A DNA stretch of 64,000 bases from Gracilaria vermiculophylla (taxonomy: Eukaryota; Rhodophyta; Florideophyceae; Gracilariales; Gracilariaceae), in the NCBI GenBank assembly GCA_019155205.2, contig JAHNZQ020000308.1:4095858-4159857 (forward strand), given 5' to 3'. Within the stretch, counting starts at the first letter, position 1; each line of letters starts with the position of its first letter. The notes under the pieces were generated by a model. It saw only the letters and a list, made by a program, of their open reading frames with translations, was not told where the DNA came from and searched no databases. Shown here piece after piece: positions 50,310-60,888 of the stretch. The position numbers and the translations under genes are program-made.

Positions 50310-51866
50310 TCAAATGGTTGAATCCAATGGTCTTCTGGAAGCTTCACCACCCGGATTTCGGGACGAAGCGTGCAAGAATACAATCATGGCTAGAATTGCT
50401 GTCAACGCAAGCGCTCCAACACCCGCACTGCAAATTATAATGACCATGTTCTTGTTCATGACAAATCCTTTTTTCTCTTGCACGCTTCCGTCTTCATTAC
50501 CTCCACTATCATCGACGGCTGCTTCTTCAACTATACTTCCAAATCCTTCGAATGGTCTGACTGCTCCAATTTCTGGGGAGACAGTAGCAAAAGTTGCCCT
50601 GCTTCCATTTTGATCTTGCGTATATCCAACGAATCGCACTGTAGTTCTGTTTGACACTTGTGTCAAAGTCATTGCCGTCGGTTTCAGTTGTTGGTTCATG
50701 CTTTCATGCCCATCTAGACTTTTTAGAAGCAATATCTGACCAGTTGGGGAAATAACGAGAAGAAGAATTTTTCTAGCGCCATCAACAGCTTCTGAAGTTC
50801 CTATGCAATAAGCATTTCCATCTTTGGCGACGCGAACAGCAACTCCCTGATCTGCACCTTTACCATTGGATGTCCCGTCAATATAAACTGGAACATTTGA
50901 AACATCATCCTTGATCACAGCAAATACATGCATGAACAAATCGATGTCTCGATCCGGTATTGCGAGAGCTTTGCCGGTCATAAATGTGGTGACGGAACCA
51001 TCGATAGCTGGGGCACCAATTGCAATATCGTTGACTGTGAATAATGGGGTAGCCCCTTGCTCAATTAGCATTTGAGGTCCCTCCAGAATCTGCAGACTTT
51101 CAGCGCTCAATCGATACATTAAGGCCTCACTTCCCCCGCCTTCCAAACCTCTGTGCGCTGCCATTACAATTTCAGACCCGTCTGCACTGATGTCAATCGC
51201 TCTGCCAAATTCATCTTCTCGATTTCCAAACTGCACCGCGTTTAGAACTTCTCCTGATGGCGCCAAACGAACAACAATTATGTCACCCTTGCCGCGAGAC
51301 TCTTCGTAAAGGGAACCTGAAGTCCCTCCAGTTACATACACGTCACCGTTTATGGAATTTATAGCACAATCAAACAACTTGGTCGCACCCTGTGTCGATT
51401 CTGTAGTGAAGAATATGGCCTCGCTTACTTTCGAACCAATATCATCAGAAGTTCCGTTGCTCGATATTCCGGAAAAGCGAAGAACATGTCCTTGGAAGTC
51501 AGAACCTGACAAATTTGATGAGGAGACCACGATATAGACGACATCAAACAATTCGTTGATCACCATCGCAAAAGGAGACCCTTTCACAAGCTTGCTTTGC
51601 ATACTCCATGCAACATCTTGCGACGGGTGTATCTTGTAAATATTGGGTACGGACTCCGAATTGTGAAGTTGTCGGTCTGTTGCGACTATTGAACTCCCGT
51701 CTTTCAGGGTTTCAATCGCCGCAGCCGTCTCGGACCATGTTTCCTCTGCCGAGGGATCGCTCAAAACCCACGAATCCCAAGTAATGTTTGTTGCTGTTCT
51801 GTAAACAAATGCTGTGCAGTAAACTTGCAAACATAAAAATAAGACGAACGGGGACGCTCGAATCAT
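50310..51866 (-). CDS. type I membrane protein with SBBP-like beta-propeller
   Basis: 518 residues from the ATG at 51866. A signal peptide (about 1-19, MIRASPFVLFLCLQVYCTA) and a single C-terminal membrane helix (about 474-500, MVIIICSAGVGALALTAIL) leave an 18-residue tail. The extracellular part consists of repeats like those in SBBP (seven-bladed beta-propeller) proteins, for example INGDVYVTGGTSGSL, GDIIVVRLAPSGEVLNAVQFG and GRAIDISADGSE. Each blade has the G-x-V-Y-V-T-G-x-T pattern or a decayed form. Several N-x-S/T glycosylation sites are present. It is probably a surface receptor, adhesin or wall-associated protein; ligand unknown. Confidence 0.75.
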   Translation of the reverse strand: MIRASPFVLFLCLQVYCTAFVYRTATNITWDSWVLSDPSAEETWSETAAAIETLKDGSSIVATDRQLHNSESVPNIYKIHPSQDVAWSMQSKLVKGSPFAMVINELFDVVYIVVSSSNLSGSDFQGHVLRFSGISSNGTSDDIGSKVSEAIFFTTESTQGATKLFDCAINSINGDVYVTGGTSGSLYEESRGKGDIIVVRLAPSGEVLNAVQFGNREDEFGRAIDISADGSEIVMAAHRGLEGGGSEALMYRLSAESLQILEGPQMLIEQGATPLFTVNDIAIGAPAIDGSVTTFMTGKALAIPDRDIDLFMHVFAVIKDDVSNVPVYIDGTSNGKGADQGVAVRVAKDGNAYCIGTSEAVDGARKILLLVISPTGQILLLKSLDGHESMNQQLKPTAMTLTQVSNRTTVRFVGYTQDQNGSRATFATVSPEIGAVRPFEGFGSIVEEAAVDDSGGNEDGSVQEKKGFVMNKNMVIIICSAGVGALALTAILAMIVFLHASSRNPGGEASRRPLDSTI

Positions 51867-54742
51867 GTTTCCTAAGACAAAGCAAGAATACAGATAATGA
51901 GCGCATTTGTTTTTGTACGGGGTGCAACGGGATTGATGGGTCCCTAGTCTATTATCAAGACATTATTGCACCGAAGGGAATCCGAAGGTAAACATGTGGA
52001 AACAACGATGAATTGTGAGGCAACTCTCTGATCTAGAACTTAATGTATACTTGCCGTTTCGCTATTCAGAACAAAGTCCGGCGTATAGTATCACAATTAT
52101 GGAAATCTTAACCAGGAGAGGACAATTTTAAATGATCAACTGCCCTGGATATTTATGATAAGGCCATGTTTATTTCTTTGTACTGACGCTTTGCAGCGAA
52201 GAATAGTTACATGGCTTCTTCTCACATTAAGTCTTGAGCAGAAAGTAGAGCAGCAGACCGTCACATTGCTACAGAATGCTAAAGGACGAAGAAAGCCTTG
52301 GGGCATTTTAAGAAAATGTAAACAACTCTGGAGGCAACTAGGGATGTACCGAAAGTTGAGCAAGTTTCTTTTTTAGCATTTCTATCATCAAACCAGTCAA
52401 AAGATGTCCGTTTTTCATTCTTTAAAACATCAACCAACCGGTGTCTACGCGCTGACGCCATTGGGGCGGTCCTCCTCCAAAACATACCATTGCTAAGTCA
52501 CGAAGGTGGGGGGTGAAGTAGGACAAAATGGCCTCCTACATCTCCCACATAACGTAGCCAATCGCCGGAATTAAGTTCTTCCTTAGTCCAATAGTGCGCT
52601 TTTTAAATCAGATCTTTGAACCGAAGGAAGAGCTTACAGAATCAAAAGACAAACCAATCGCCGGTGTCCAGGTCCCGCTAAAATGTTAACTCAAAAGCGA
52701 ATGTCCGCTTCAAACATGAGTCCGGATCCGCTACTCAAGCCTGGCTGTCGCTCACTGTTCACCAGACATCGGGAGGATGGGTTGAAATTTTTGCCCGGAC
52801 CGCAGGTTTCCGCAACAGAAGAGTTGATCCTAGAGGTGAAGCGATCGCAATATGTACTGAAGCGGTTGGATCAATCACATTTTCGCTGATCGGTACCCGA
52901 AGTTGTTGGGCACTTGGATTGAAGATGACTCGAGATCCCTAGCGGATTGGTACCCGAAGTTGCCCCGAATGAAGAGGTACGTTCTTATTTTCCGTCCCAC
53001 ACTTCCCGAATAGATCGAAGTGACGAAGCTTGCTATCATAGGAAGTGCCGTCTGAAGCACGTGGCAGTCTGCAAGGTATGGAACCTGCTTCAGTCGAGAA
53101 TTCTGAGTCATGTCGTTGATAATCCTCGGATGGTCCGCAAGACTCGTATTATCCTGTCGCAGTTGATTCTCTTGCATTTCCATCGTCGTGATTAATGTAG
53201 CACCACCAACTGATCCGTCTATTCAGGCAAACATATTATGTTTTTTCATGTGAGCGTCTAACATATACATGTGGTTGTCAGGTGCACATTACAGATTCAC
53301 CTCTCATTTGGATATCTGAAACCTTTGCGAATATCTTTGCGGCATCACATCTGAAAAAGTGATAGGTATGTTTTGCAGTAATGGAACACCGTTGATGATG
53401 AGATCTGGATTTCATGCGTGTCATATGAAATGCTCGTTTATGCTGTGCTCTTTTGCTGTGTGTTCCGTTCTGGGACTTGCAACATCAGGATATTGTCTTA
53501 ATCGTCCATCGTGTTTATTTCCATTGATCTGAAACTCATTGCTACGATACAATGAGGCTCCAGGGACTCAGTCATCTAGATTCTAACCTTTCTTGTTTAT
53601 TGCTTAGAAGTTGCATTAGGCTGGGTCACACTCTTGCTACACGTGCAGCATGCTTGCTGCGTGGTATTCAGTTTGAAACGTATATCAACGTAAAGAACGC
53701 ATCGGGTCTTAGCGCAGTATCGCAGGTAAGCGTACTAAACTTGGACCTCGCAGTGTAGTCAATTGTGTGACTGTAAGTCTCGTTAGACCACATGACTTCC
53801 TTAACCGGTCATTGGAGATCGAGGTGTTTCTGTGAGCCGTACAAACTGGAATTGATATGTTCAGCCTAACTTATCTCGAACACGATAAGCGTACCCAGTA
53901 GAGTCTTTAAAGAAATGGGCTCATTGTGCTCAACAACTGCTTAAACATTAAGAAGAGCAGATTTGGACTTGCATACTGCATGCGACGAGATGGACTGCGC
54001 AACGTAGTAAGTCCCCGACAGCTATCATTATTCAACGTAGCCTGTGAGATGCTAGTTACCTCGTACGCAATTTATCACAAGCATGACACAATATGACCTC
54101 TTGCTCATTTATTCTTTCAAACGGTCTTAACGAATGTTAAAATTTCTTGTGCTTTGTCAGCTGTCGCCGAGGAATCTCTTTCGAATCAGACCTGTTATGT
54201 CCCACCACAAGCTCAAAATATCACAAAAAGTTAGAAAGCGCACGCCCAGTTCTACTCAGCCTCGTTCACGTAGTCGTGCATGATACACCAGCCAGCATCC
54301 ACGCTATTTTACTCTTCTAAATTTTGCTTTCTCCGAGATTTTGAGTAACTGATATACGTGAAGGAAAGCGAAGCTAAAGTTGCAGTTAAGTGAGGGAGCA
54401 GGGGAGTTCCCTTTAGGAAAAGTGGCAGAAGGAATGTGAAATATTCGGTCTACTGCACATGTCAGTGTCTCGTTTCTAATTAAAATGATTTGAGCCCCGT
54501 GGAGCCGGCACCAGTCTCTGAAACTGTCGCTTCTCATTCGGACTCTTGGATGCGAAGTAGTGCTCTTATTCCGAAGTTCAGGGTTACTTTGAGATTCAAA
54601 AGAACCATGCCGACTACTGCACCTTATTACCCTACACCGAAAATTTGGAACCCACACCTCTCAACCATCAATACCTGAAGTACGAAAATACGAAAATACG
54701 AAGTCGTCTTTCTCGCACTGTTCCCAAAAGTTTTACTAGGAA
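51867..54742. other. long gene-poor stretch
   Basis: 2.9 kb without a supported gene. Short frames, up to 117 codons (54304-54657, minus), have no motifs. Two short direct repeats share ggtacccgaagttg near 52890 and 52950. An 8-base tandem (tacgaaaa) lies at 54681-54700, just before the next gene. Confidence 0.45.
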
Positions 54743-55324
54743 ATGCATCAATCAGGCAGGGAAAGATTGCTTGTTTTTCTTGTGAGCGTTTCTCTATGTT
54801 CTATTATGAGCTCCAGTTTAAGCCTTCTGGCGAAGAAAAATGACCGCTTGTGGAACGATGTTGAGCACCATGGTAAAGCAGCTGAGGCTTACCCTGATTT
54901 ACAGACCAGAAGCAAGATGAGCCTTTCCTTGAACGGTTCTAACAACCAACGTTCAAAGAAAGAATCACCCGACTTCCTGGTCTCGAGTGAGAAGATTGGA
55001 ATGTATGACGACGGTTTGGATGAAGTTTCACAGCGAATGGAAGCTAAACGCTTCAAGAAATCAAATGGGGATGACATGATACCTGGCGCAATTCTAGCAA
55101 TTTCGGCTGCCATGGCATGCGTTCTTAGCGCGGTCGGAGCTCTCATAATGATACGAGGACCCCAATCCGAGAGCAGGAAGAGGATGCTCGAAGAAATAGG
55201 GGAATATCATAGAACACTGAGCGATGACGAGCTCGCCATAGGACTCGATGAAAGGACAAGCTCATCCACGACAAGTCTTATCAAGGATGAAGATGGCGAT
55301 ATAATACCTGAAGAATCTGTTTAG
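54743..55324 (+). CDS. small type I membrane protein, 193 residues, unknown
   Basis: ATG at 54743. The N-terminus has a leader-like hydrophobic stretch (about 9-30, LLVFLVSVSLCSIMSSSLSLLA). A polar, Lys/Ser-rich segment of about 80 residues follows, then one strong membrane helix at about 113-137 (IPGAILAISAAMACVLSAVGALIMI). The acidic tail of about 55 residues contains EEIGEYHRTLSDDELAIGLDE. The predicted layout is lumenal or extracellular N-terminal part, helix and cytosolic tail. No family was recognised. It resembles the 50310-51866 protein in topology only. Confidence 0.6.
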   Translation: MHQSGRERLLVFLVSVSLCSIMSSSLSLLAKKNDRLWNDVEHHGKAAEAYPDLQTRSKMSLSLNGSNNQRSKKESPDFLVSSEKIGMYDDGLDEVSQRMEAKRFKKSNGDDMIPGAILAISAAMACVLSAVGALIMIRGPQSESRKRMLEEIGEYHRTLSDDELAIGLDERTSSSTTSLIKDEDGDIIPEESV

Positions 55325-56023
55325 AATGAAAGGTAATAATGTGTGCGTTCCAACGGATGATGCTTGCAATTAGTCGACTGTTCTTGACGATGATGTTCCA
55401 AGTACAGCAATCTCGAGACTATGTGTCTTACACGGTTGTGATGCTGATAGTGTTCTTCTCTGCAAATACTTTTGACACCACGATAGTGCGATGACCTAAA
55501 AATGGCAAGAACTTTCATGACATACTTGTAGCTTTATGTGCGGCAGCCGACACGGCTGGCATGAGTCGTAAAGTTATCTTCGAATATCTTGTGAGAGCCA
55601 CTCTTACATGAAATGAGAAAGCTGCAAAACCTCTTGGAATGCGGTCTCCATCGATGTTCGCTACGGAACGCGGGGGGAGACGAAGCGTGGGCGTCGTTAA
55701 CCCCTTCCCTGTACATGTAGGTACTGAAAGGGCACAAGCGATCCGCCTTCACGTGCTGTGCCTGACTCCCCCCCTTTAGGAAGCTAAACGGATCTGCGGC
55801 CGGGTCTCCAACGGAGACCAGCACATTTCAGGTTAGTAAAGAATACCGGCGACGGGGAATTGAGTGAACGCCGGAATTTATCGGTTTGTGACATCATGAG
55901 GAAGTAAACTGAAAGAGTCTTGGTATTTTTGGCGAGAGAGCGATTCTTTGAACAGACTCACTCTGCGTAAAGTAGGAATTAGACTTGCGTACCCACAACA
56001 GTGAGAGAGAGAGAGAGAGAGAA

Positions 56024-56064
<41 letters not shown>

Positions 56065-56275
56065 AAAGGTACTGAAAACCTTGAAGTAGTACGCGTTTGA
56101 GGCGGCCATAAAAAATATGCTCGGGGTAATTGTTTGACCTCATAAACTGGCTTTGCGCCGCTGCAAGCCGTGCGCGTTACGTTTGCGGGGGGTGGTCTCT
56201 GCTTCGCGCCCCGAGAGCAGTGCGCTTCAAGGCAACAAGATCTGTTGTGACCCACGGTGCGACCCCTTCGTTCTC
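55325..56275. other. intergenic with a GA microsatellite
   Basis: No gene is supported. The minus frame at 55878-56255 is produced by the microsatellite (Ser-Leu repeats). The GA repeat is annotated separately. Confidence 0.5.
56002..56064. repeat. (GA)n microsatellite
   Basis: A run of GA dinucleotides over about 63 bases with three small interruptions (aaata, gcga, and the final gaaaa). It lies about 210 bases upstream of the ATG at 56276. Confidence 0.95.
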
Positions 56276-57523
56276 ATGGCCGGAGTGAAACATCAAGAGG
56301 CTAATGTCCTGAATGCAGGCTCATCCTTTTCACCCGAGACGACTGAATGCCTGCTTCGTTTGCAGCAAGAAAACAATGACCCCTCTGAAATGCAGGACAG
56401 GCCTGGAAGCTGCGCTCTCGGCTCATGTCTTGAGGCGCTTCGGAACATAGCCAGTAGCGTCGAACATGCTGCAAAGAGCGATGGCTCAGTCGGCGGTATA
56501 AACCTTTTCATCTGTGCTGCTGTCAAGCCTTCGCTCCCTTCTTCGGACGCTGCTTCGTCCAACCAGAACACAAGTTTTGTGCAGTTGTGGAACTCGTTAA
56601 GTTCCTCGGAAATGCCTTTCTTGCACGATACGGGAAATGGTGCATTTGACCGTCTTCTATCTGTCTACAGAGAATGTAATGCTCACACATCAATGACTGC
56701 AGGAATGCAAGTTGGTAGCACCGTTAATCTACAAACGCCGGCCCCAGTCAGTCACGACTTGATTCATACAGTCCCAAAAGAAGCTGCAGAGAACAACGAT
56801 GTATCTGCTTCAGAAACTATTCCCGTCGTATCCTCCTTCGACAGGGAGCCTGCAGAATCTCCACAAAGTATATCTCCGGTACAGACTGGAGAGCCAGTAT
56901 CGGGTTTTAGTCGCGTTCCAAGCGGCGAAGGGGTTTACCGAGCATCTGAGGGTTTGGCTAGCAGGGTGGGGATGTGGCTATTGAACGGGACAGGATATTC
57001 TTCGCACCACCAAGGGTCATTACCGTCATGGCCGCAGTCCTACTCCTTGATAAGTTGCAGATTGATTACCGAAGCATTGGGAAGGGTTTTCAAAGAAGAG
57101 AAGCGAAGCCGCGGGATGCGAGGGCTGAAGTACGCGGGATTGCTTCCCAACAATCCGAGTATTCACACGGTCATACTTCCACTCGATGTAGGTCCCGATC
57201 GACATCGGAGGCAAAGAGATCCCGACAGGATAGTCCGGTTAATACTTAAGAAAGCAAAGAGAACGAAGAAAGGGGCAGCATTTGGTGCGTTCTGTATTCT
57301 CATAGATACTGAGGGGATAGATGGGCCATGTTCTCTTGAGCTACAGCGATTCAGCGAAGAAGGGCTTGGGAGTATTGGGTGTGACCGGAGACGGAGAGTT
57401 GGACTGAGAGTAGGTGTTTGTAAAGTGTCACCACCATGCGTAGTTGGCGGGAAGGATGCAAGTGGTATAGATACAATTGATTTGAATGGAGGCAGCACGG
57501 GACATAGAGTTACAGAAATTTAA
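56276..57523 (+). CDS. unknown protein, 415 residues
   Basis: The first ATG of the frame is at 56276; a TTG at 56153 extends it but is not a likely start. The N-terminal 180 residues are Ser/Ala-rich with Cys clusters (CALGSCLEALRNIASSVEHAA). A disordered Pro/Ser region follows. The C-terminal 160 residues look more ordered and basic (LGRVFKEEKRSRGMRGLKYAGLLP; IVRLILKKAKRTKKGAAFGAFCILIDTEG). No domain, signal peptide or membrane helix was recognised. The Arg/Lys-rich middle could bind nucleic acid. Confidence 0.5.
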   Translation: MAGVKHQEANVLNAGSSFSPETTECLLRLQQENNDPSEMQDRPGSCALGSCLEALRNIASSVEHAAKSDGSVGGINLFICAAVKPSLPSSDAASSNQNTSFVQLWNSLSSSEMPFLHDTGNGAFDRLLSVYRECNAHTSMTAGMQVGSTVNLQTPAPVSHDLIHTVPKEAAENNDVSASETIPVVSSFDREPAESPQSISPVQTGEPVSGFSRVPSGEGVYRASEGLASRVGMWLLNGTGYSSHHQGSLPSWPQSYSLISCRLITEALGRVFKEEKRSRGMRGLKYAGLLPNNPSIHTVILPLDVGPDRHRRQRDPDRIVRLILKKAKRTKKGAAFGAFCILIDTEGIDGPCSLELQRFSEEGLGSIGCDRRRRVGLRVGVCKVSPPCVVGGKDASGIDTIDLNGGSTGHRVTEI

Positions 57524-57791
57524 CAAACGCAGCCAGCGATGTTTGGGTTTGCATTGTTAGCCCCCCATAACAATGGGTGAGATGCAGCTTCTGGTAAAAC
57601 GCAAAGGATTGAATTGATTCGGATACCTGGAGCAACCCAGAGAACGAAGGCGCTATGGATGAATTGCAGCAATTGGTGACCCACAGAGGGGAATCTCACA
57701 TTCTGTCGTGGTTACCGATGATATCTAGGGAGTAGGTCACATCGTACACCGTTGCGCGAGGGCACAAGGTGTTCGAGTAAAGAAAGCATTG

Positions 57792-58355
57792 TCACAGCGC
57801 AGCTTGAGAGACAAAAATCGAAAGCTGCTCGGGAGAAGGGAGAAGATTGTCGAGTTGACGACACATTATAGGTACTGTTGGAGGGCTTTCTAAGAGTACG
57901 TAAACACGGTATGGGAACTGAAACGCTGGATTTGCGTGAATGATATGCAAACAGTGGGCTTCACGCGCCAGGATTGATAACCCACGAAGGATAGAATGCC
58001 CACGGCGTTGATCGAGCTGAATGGCGTGAATTGTGGAGGTTGCTGACCGCTGAAGTTTAGGGTTGAATGGATAGCACACGCGAGCGCCGAAAACAATCCT
58101 GCCAGCCCTGGTAAGGTAGCTCTCGTGTGCCGTGCGATGCGCGCCGTGAAAATTGCTCAAAATGCCCCCATCACGCGTTTGTGCTAGCGTGAGCGGCTCG
58201 TACGTAGCGTCTTCCGTTCTAAATCCCTTGTCTCTAACGCGCCCGCTGCTACCGCGAGCCCTCTGCTTCTCCAAAGCCGACACCCGGTTCTTAAGCGGGG
58301 AGAACGGTGCATGCTGTGATCGCGTCCGCTGCTGTCTGGTCGCAGTTGGGCCCAT
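57792..58355 (-). CDS. possible gene, 187 residues, unknown
   Basis: ATG at 58355. The N-terminus is basic (TRQQRTRSQHAPFSPLKNRV). The second half has regular hydrophobic spacing (HAIQLDQRRGHSILRGLSIL; ANPAFQFPYRVYVLLE) that looks coding. No family was recognised. It is head-to-head with the 58456 gene, with about 100 bases between the ATGs. The frame length is at the limit of what chance gives, so confidence is modest. Confidence 0.38.
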   Translation of the reverse strand: MGPTATRQQRTRSQHAPFSPLKNRVSALEKQRARGSSGRVRDKGFRTEDATYEPLTLAQTRDGGILSNFHGAHRTAHESYLTRAGRIVFGARVCYPFNPKLQRSATSTIHAIQLDQRRGHSILRGLSILAREAHCLHIIHANPAFQFPYRVYVLLESPPTVPIMCRQLDNLLPSPEQLSIFVSQAAL

Positions 58356-58455
58356 GTGTCTGTCTTTTTGGTTGTGATTGTTTCACTTCCGAGTTTCTTG
58401 AGGTGCGCAGTACTGACGACGTACGGCGATATCCGACACTCTTGTGAGCTTCGTT

Positions 58456-58962
58456 ATGGCTGTCCCGCATCATGACGGTTCGTGTCGGTATGATGCAATC
58501 ATAGCCTTGTTCATAATTGTTCTCGTGGTTGCTTCGGCTCGAGAGCTAATTATGCATCAGCGCGTTATGCGTCACTACGTTGGTGATGAGTTCAAAGTCG
58601 TCACACAACATTTGCAAGGATCCCAGGTCGAACACGCTATGCCTCAAACAGATCTCTTAAAGGTTACCCAACGCCAAAGAGTTCAACATATTTTACAAAG
58701 ACTGTCGAGATTTGAAGGTGGGGCTCGTGGGGAAGTGCGTGTCGTACACGCGTGTGTCGCCATGATTGGAGTGCTTGGAATGTTTTCGGCGATTGTTGGC
58801 GCTCTAGCTGCACCCTGGTTAAATGAGACCGGTGATGATGGTTTGGAAGAAGATCGCTTTTCGTACTGGGCAACAGATGAGGATGATCATGACGATGATC
58901 GTTGTTTTGGCGTATTGAGGGAGCAGCGCTACTGGCTAGTAAGATTGATAGACTCTCCATGA
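58456..58962 (+). CDS. small membrane protein with two helices, unknown
   Basis: 168 residues from the ATG at 58456; the TTG four codons earlier is discarded. The first membrane helix is near residues 15-32 (AIIALFIIVLVVASA) and the second near 100-122 (HACVAMIGVLGMFSAIVGALAAPW). Between them is an amphipathic helical part (LLKVTQRQRVQHILQRLSRF). The tail is strongly acidic (DEDDHDDDRCFG). No family was recognised. It lies close to a possible divergent gene. Confidence 0.5.
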   Translation: MAVPHHDGSCRYDAIIALFIIVLVVASARELIMHQRVMRHYVGDEFKVVTQHLQGSQVEHAMPQTDLLKVTQRQRVQHILQRLSRFEGGARGEVRVVHACVAMIGVLGMFSAIVGALAAPWLNETGDDGLEEDRFSYWATDEDDHDDDRCFGVLREQRYWLVRLIDSP

Positions 58963-59427
58963 AACCCGCGTCGATCCTTGCCAAGTTCATTTGCTTTTCG
59001 TGTTTCACTGTGGCCTTGCATCGAGGCTTCTGGACATCTTTCTCTATATCGGAACAAATTGCACATAGTTAGAATCACTCTTCCACCGAAATAACGTGGA
59101 AGCTCCTATTCCAAATTATCCATGTCAAGTTATACATATCAGGAAGCTCGTCAAAACTGAGTGGAAAACAAATAAAGAGAAGAAGGTTGCCCTTCTTCGC
59201 AGTTTTATTTGTTGATGACTTTGCTTTTCCCAAAAAGAAGGTCAGATCGTGGCGAAGGGTGGTGGGGTAACTCCCCTTTCCTTGTGCATGCCAGGAGATG
59301 CCGCAAAGCACTCTCAAACGTCATATTCTGGATCGAATGTCGTGAGTTGCATTCCAAGCACGAAATTTGTGGCGAGCCTAGGAAGTTTTACCTGGAATAA
59401 GTCCGCACGGGCTTTTTTTTTTTGGAA

Positions 59428-59460
<33 letters not shown>

Positions 59461-59569
59461 GATTTTAAAAAAAAAAAAAAAAAAATGTATTTGAAAAAAA
59501 AAAAAAAAAAAAAGGGGGTTGTTTTCTCTCNNNNNNNNNNGGTGTGTAGGGGGGGGGGGGGGGTGGGGT

Positions 59570-59625
<56 letters not shown>

Positions 59626-59820
59626 AATTATTGAAAAGAATTACAAAATCGTGTATCTGAAAGAAACGCATTAACAAACGGTCTTCGTACTCTCGCTAGC
59701 TAGAGATCATCGTACTACATTCTAGTCAAGGAACAACGTTGCGGTGCAAACGTTCACCCAACAGTACTAATTCTGCCAAGCCAAAAAGAGAATGCTCGCC
59801 CCGATCAAGCGATTTCAACG
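58963..59820. other. intergenic with low-complexity sequence around an assembly gap
   Basis: No gene is supported. It contains poly-T/poly-G at 59412-59459 (32 consecutive G), two poly-A runs at 59467-59514, ten N at 59531-59540, and poly-G with few interruptions to 59624. Frames of Gly, Lys or Pro across it are artefacts. Confidence 0.8.
59531..59540. other. assembly gap, 10 N
   Basis: Ten unknown bases between long homopolymers. The true length of the poly-G and poly-A tracts, and of the gap, is uncertain. Confidence 0.99.
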
Positions 59821-60264
59821 ATGATAACTCGAATTCTTTCATTTCTTTCGTATGTTCCTGTGGCAATTGTATTCCATGACAATGTGGCCACCGTGCACGT
59901 CGAAACAACTCATGACATGGAACCGAACATACCCCTCAATACACCCTGCCTTATAACCCGGAATGCGAAACCCAGTAATTACCGTCGTGGGGAAGTTCTC
60001 GCGATTATGGCACCAGATGGTCATTTGACACTGCGTCGCGTGGTTGCGCTTCCTGGTGACTTTGTTCGTCAAGCTTCATCGACCACAATTGTTCCTCATG
60101 GCTACGTATGGGTTGAACGCGATCAGAATCAAACTCATCACGAGTTACCGCACGGAAAGACTCCCATTGCACTTGTTACTGGTAGAGTGGTGGCCTCACT
60201 TGGAGGGAATGCCGCTATTGTCCCTTCAAAAAAAGCTATAACGCCTTCTTTACCGTTCAATTGA
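59821..60264 (+). CDS. inner membrane peptidase-like protein lacking the catalytic dyad
   Basis: 147 residues from the ATG at 59821. It has the layout of the mitochondrial inner membrane peptidase family (S26; IMP1/IMP2), which removes intermembrane-space sorting signals. A weak N-terminal hydrophobic segment is followed by the box that normally reads S-M-x-P. Here it reads D32-M33-E34-P35, so the nucleophile Ser is Asp. The second box, normally with catalytic Lys before R-V-x-x-L-x-G-D, reads LRRVVALPGD with Arg72 at the Lys position. The GYVWVERDQN and GRVVASL parts are conserved. Both catalytic residues are thus replaced, which predicts an inactive subunit. The family is likelier to be IMP2-like than IMP1-like, but this is not certain. 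Confidence 0.78.
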   Translation: MITRILSFLSYVPVAIVFHDNVATVHVETTHDMEPNIPLNTPCLITRNAKPSNYRRGEVLAIMAPDGHLTLRRVVALPGDFVRQASSTTIVPHGYVWVERDQNQTHHELPHGKTPIALVTGRVVASLGGNAAIVPSKKAITPSLPFN

Positions 60265-60888
60265 ACTATTTGTTGCGTAGTCCATCTGCAAAGGAGAATG
60301 CAGACGACGTAACGGCAGCCGCGTTTGCCAAATTTTGCAGAACAGCGATCGATGATCTTATGAAGAATCTAGCGTATGGTTTGGCTAATCTGAGGCGTTG
60401 GTCTCTACAGTTGGAAAAGGAAGCAAAATCACTTACAATCATCAAATTTCATAAACAAGAATGTTTTCGTGAAGGAGGGCGCGAGTGGTTCGGTGTTGGA
60501 AGGAACGTCGGGATCCCACCTTGACTGAGTGAATACCTTTTTAGTGCTATGTGCAGGCTCGAAATCTCGTTTGCTCCGAACACGCGAAAAAAGTGTGGAA
60601 CACAAGATGTCATGGACAGGATGTTTCTCCGAACAACTCAAGTAACGATGGATGCGTTACCATCAAACCCAGCTCATCCCTTCTCACCCTTTCATTTTCA
60701 TCTTACATGTACAATCCAAGAGCTCAAACCCTGGGGGTCGGCGCCTTCCGTGTAGAAGTTCGTCACAGCCGGCGATGTATTTGAATGCCTGTATTCTTCA
60801 CGGAAAGATAGCTAACAAAGATATCCTCTTTCACGAGGATTCCGGTTCACAGGCCAGACTATCTATCATTCTACGTCTTTCTGTGACC
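60265..60888. other. intergenic, no supported gene
   Basis: Between the peptidase-like gene and the convergent 3' end of the ABCB transporter gene. Short overlapping frames only. A frame at 60261-60524 starts with TTG and has no motif. Confidence 0.5.

Noticed and set aside
55878..56255. Ser/Leu-repeat frame of 125 codons on the minus strand
   Set aside because: It is a translation of the GA microsatellite.
59422..59677. Gly/Lys and Pro/Phe frames across the assembly gap
   Set aside because: Homopolymer artefacts containing N.
60261..60524. 87-codon plus frame directly after the peptidase-like gene
   Set aside because: Starts with TTG, its first ATG is deep inside, and it lacks motifs.
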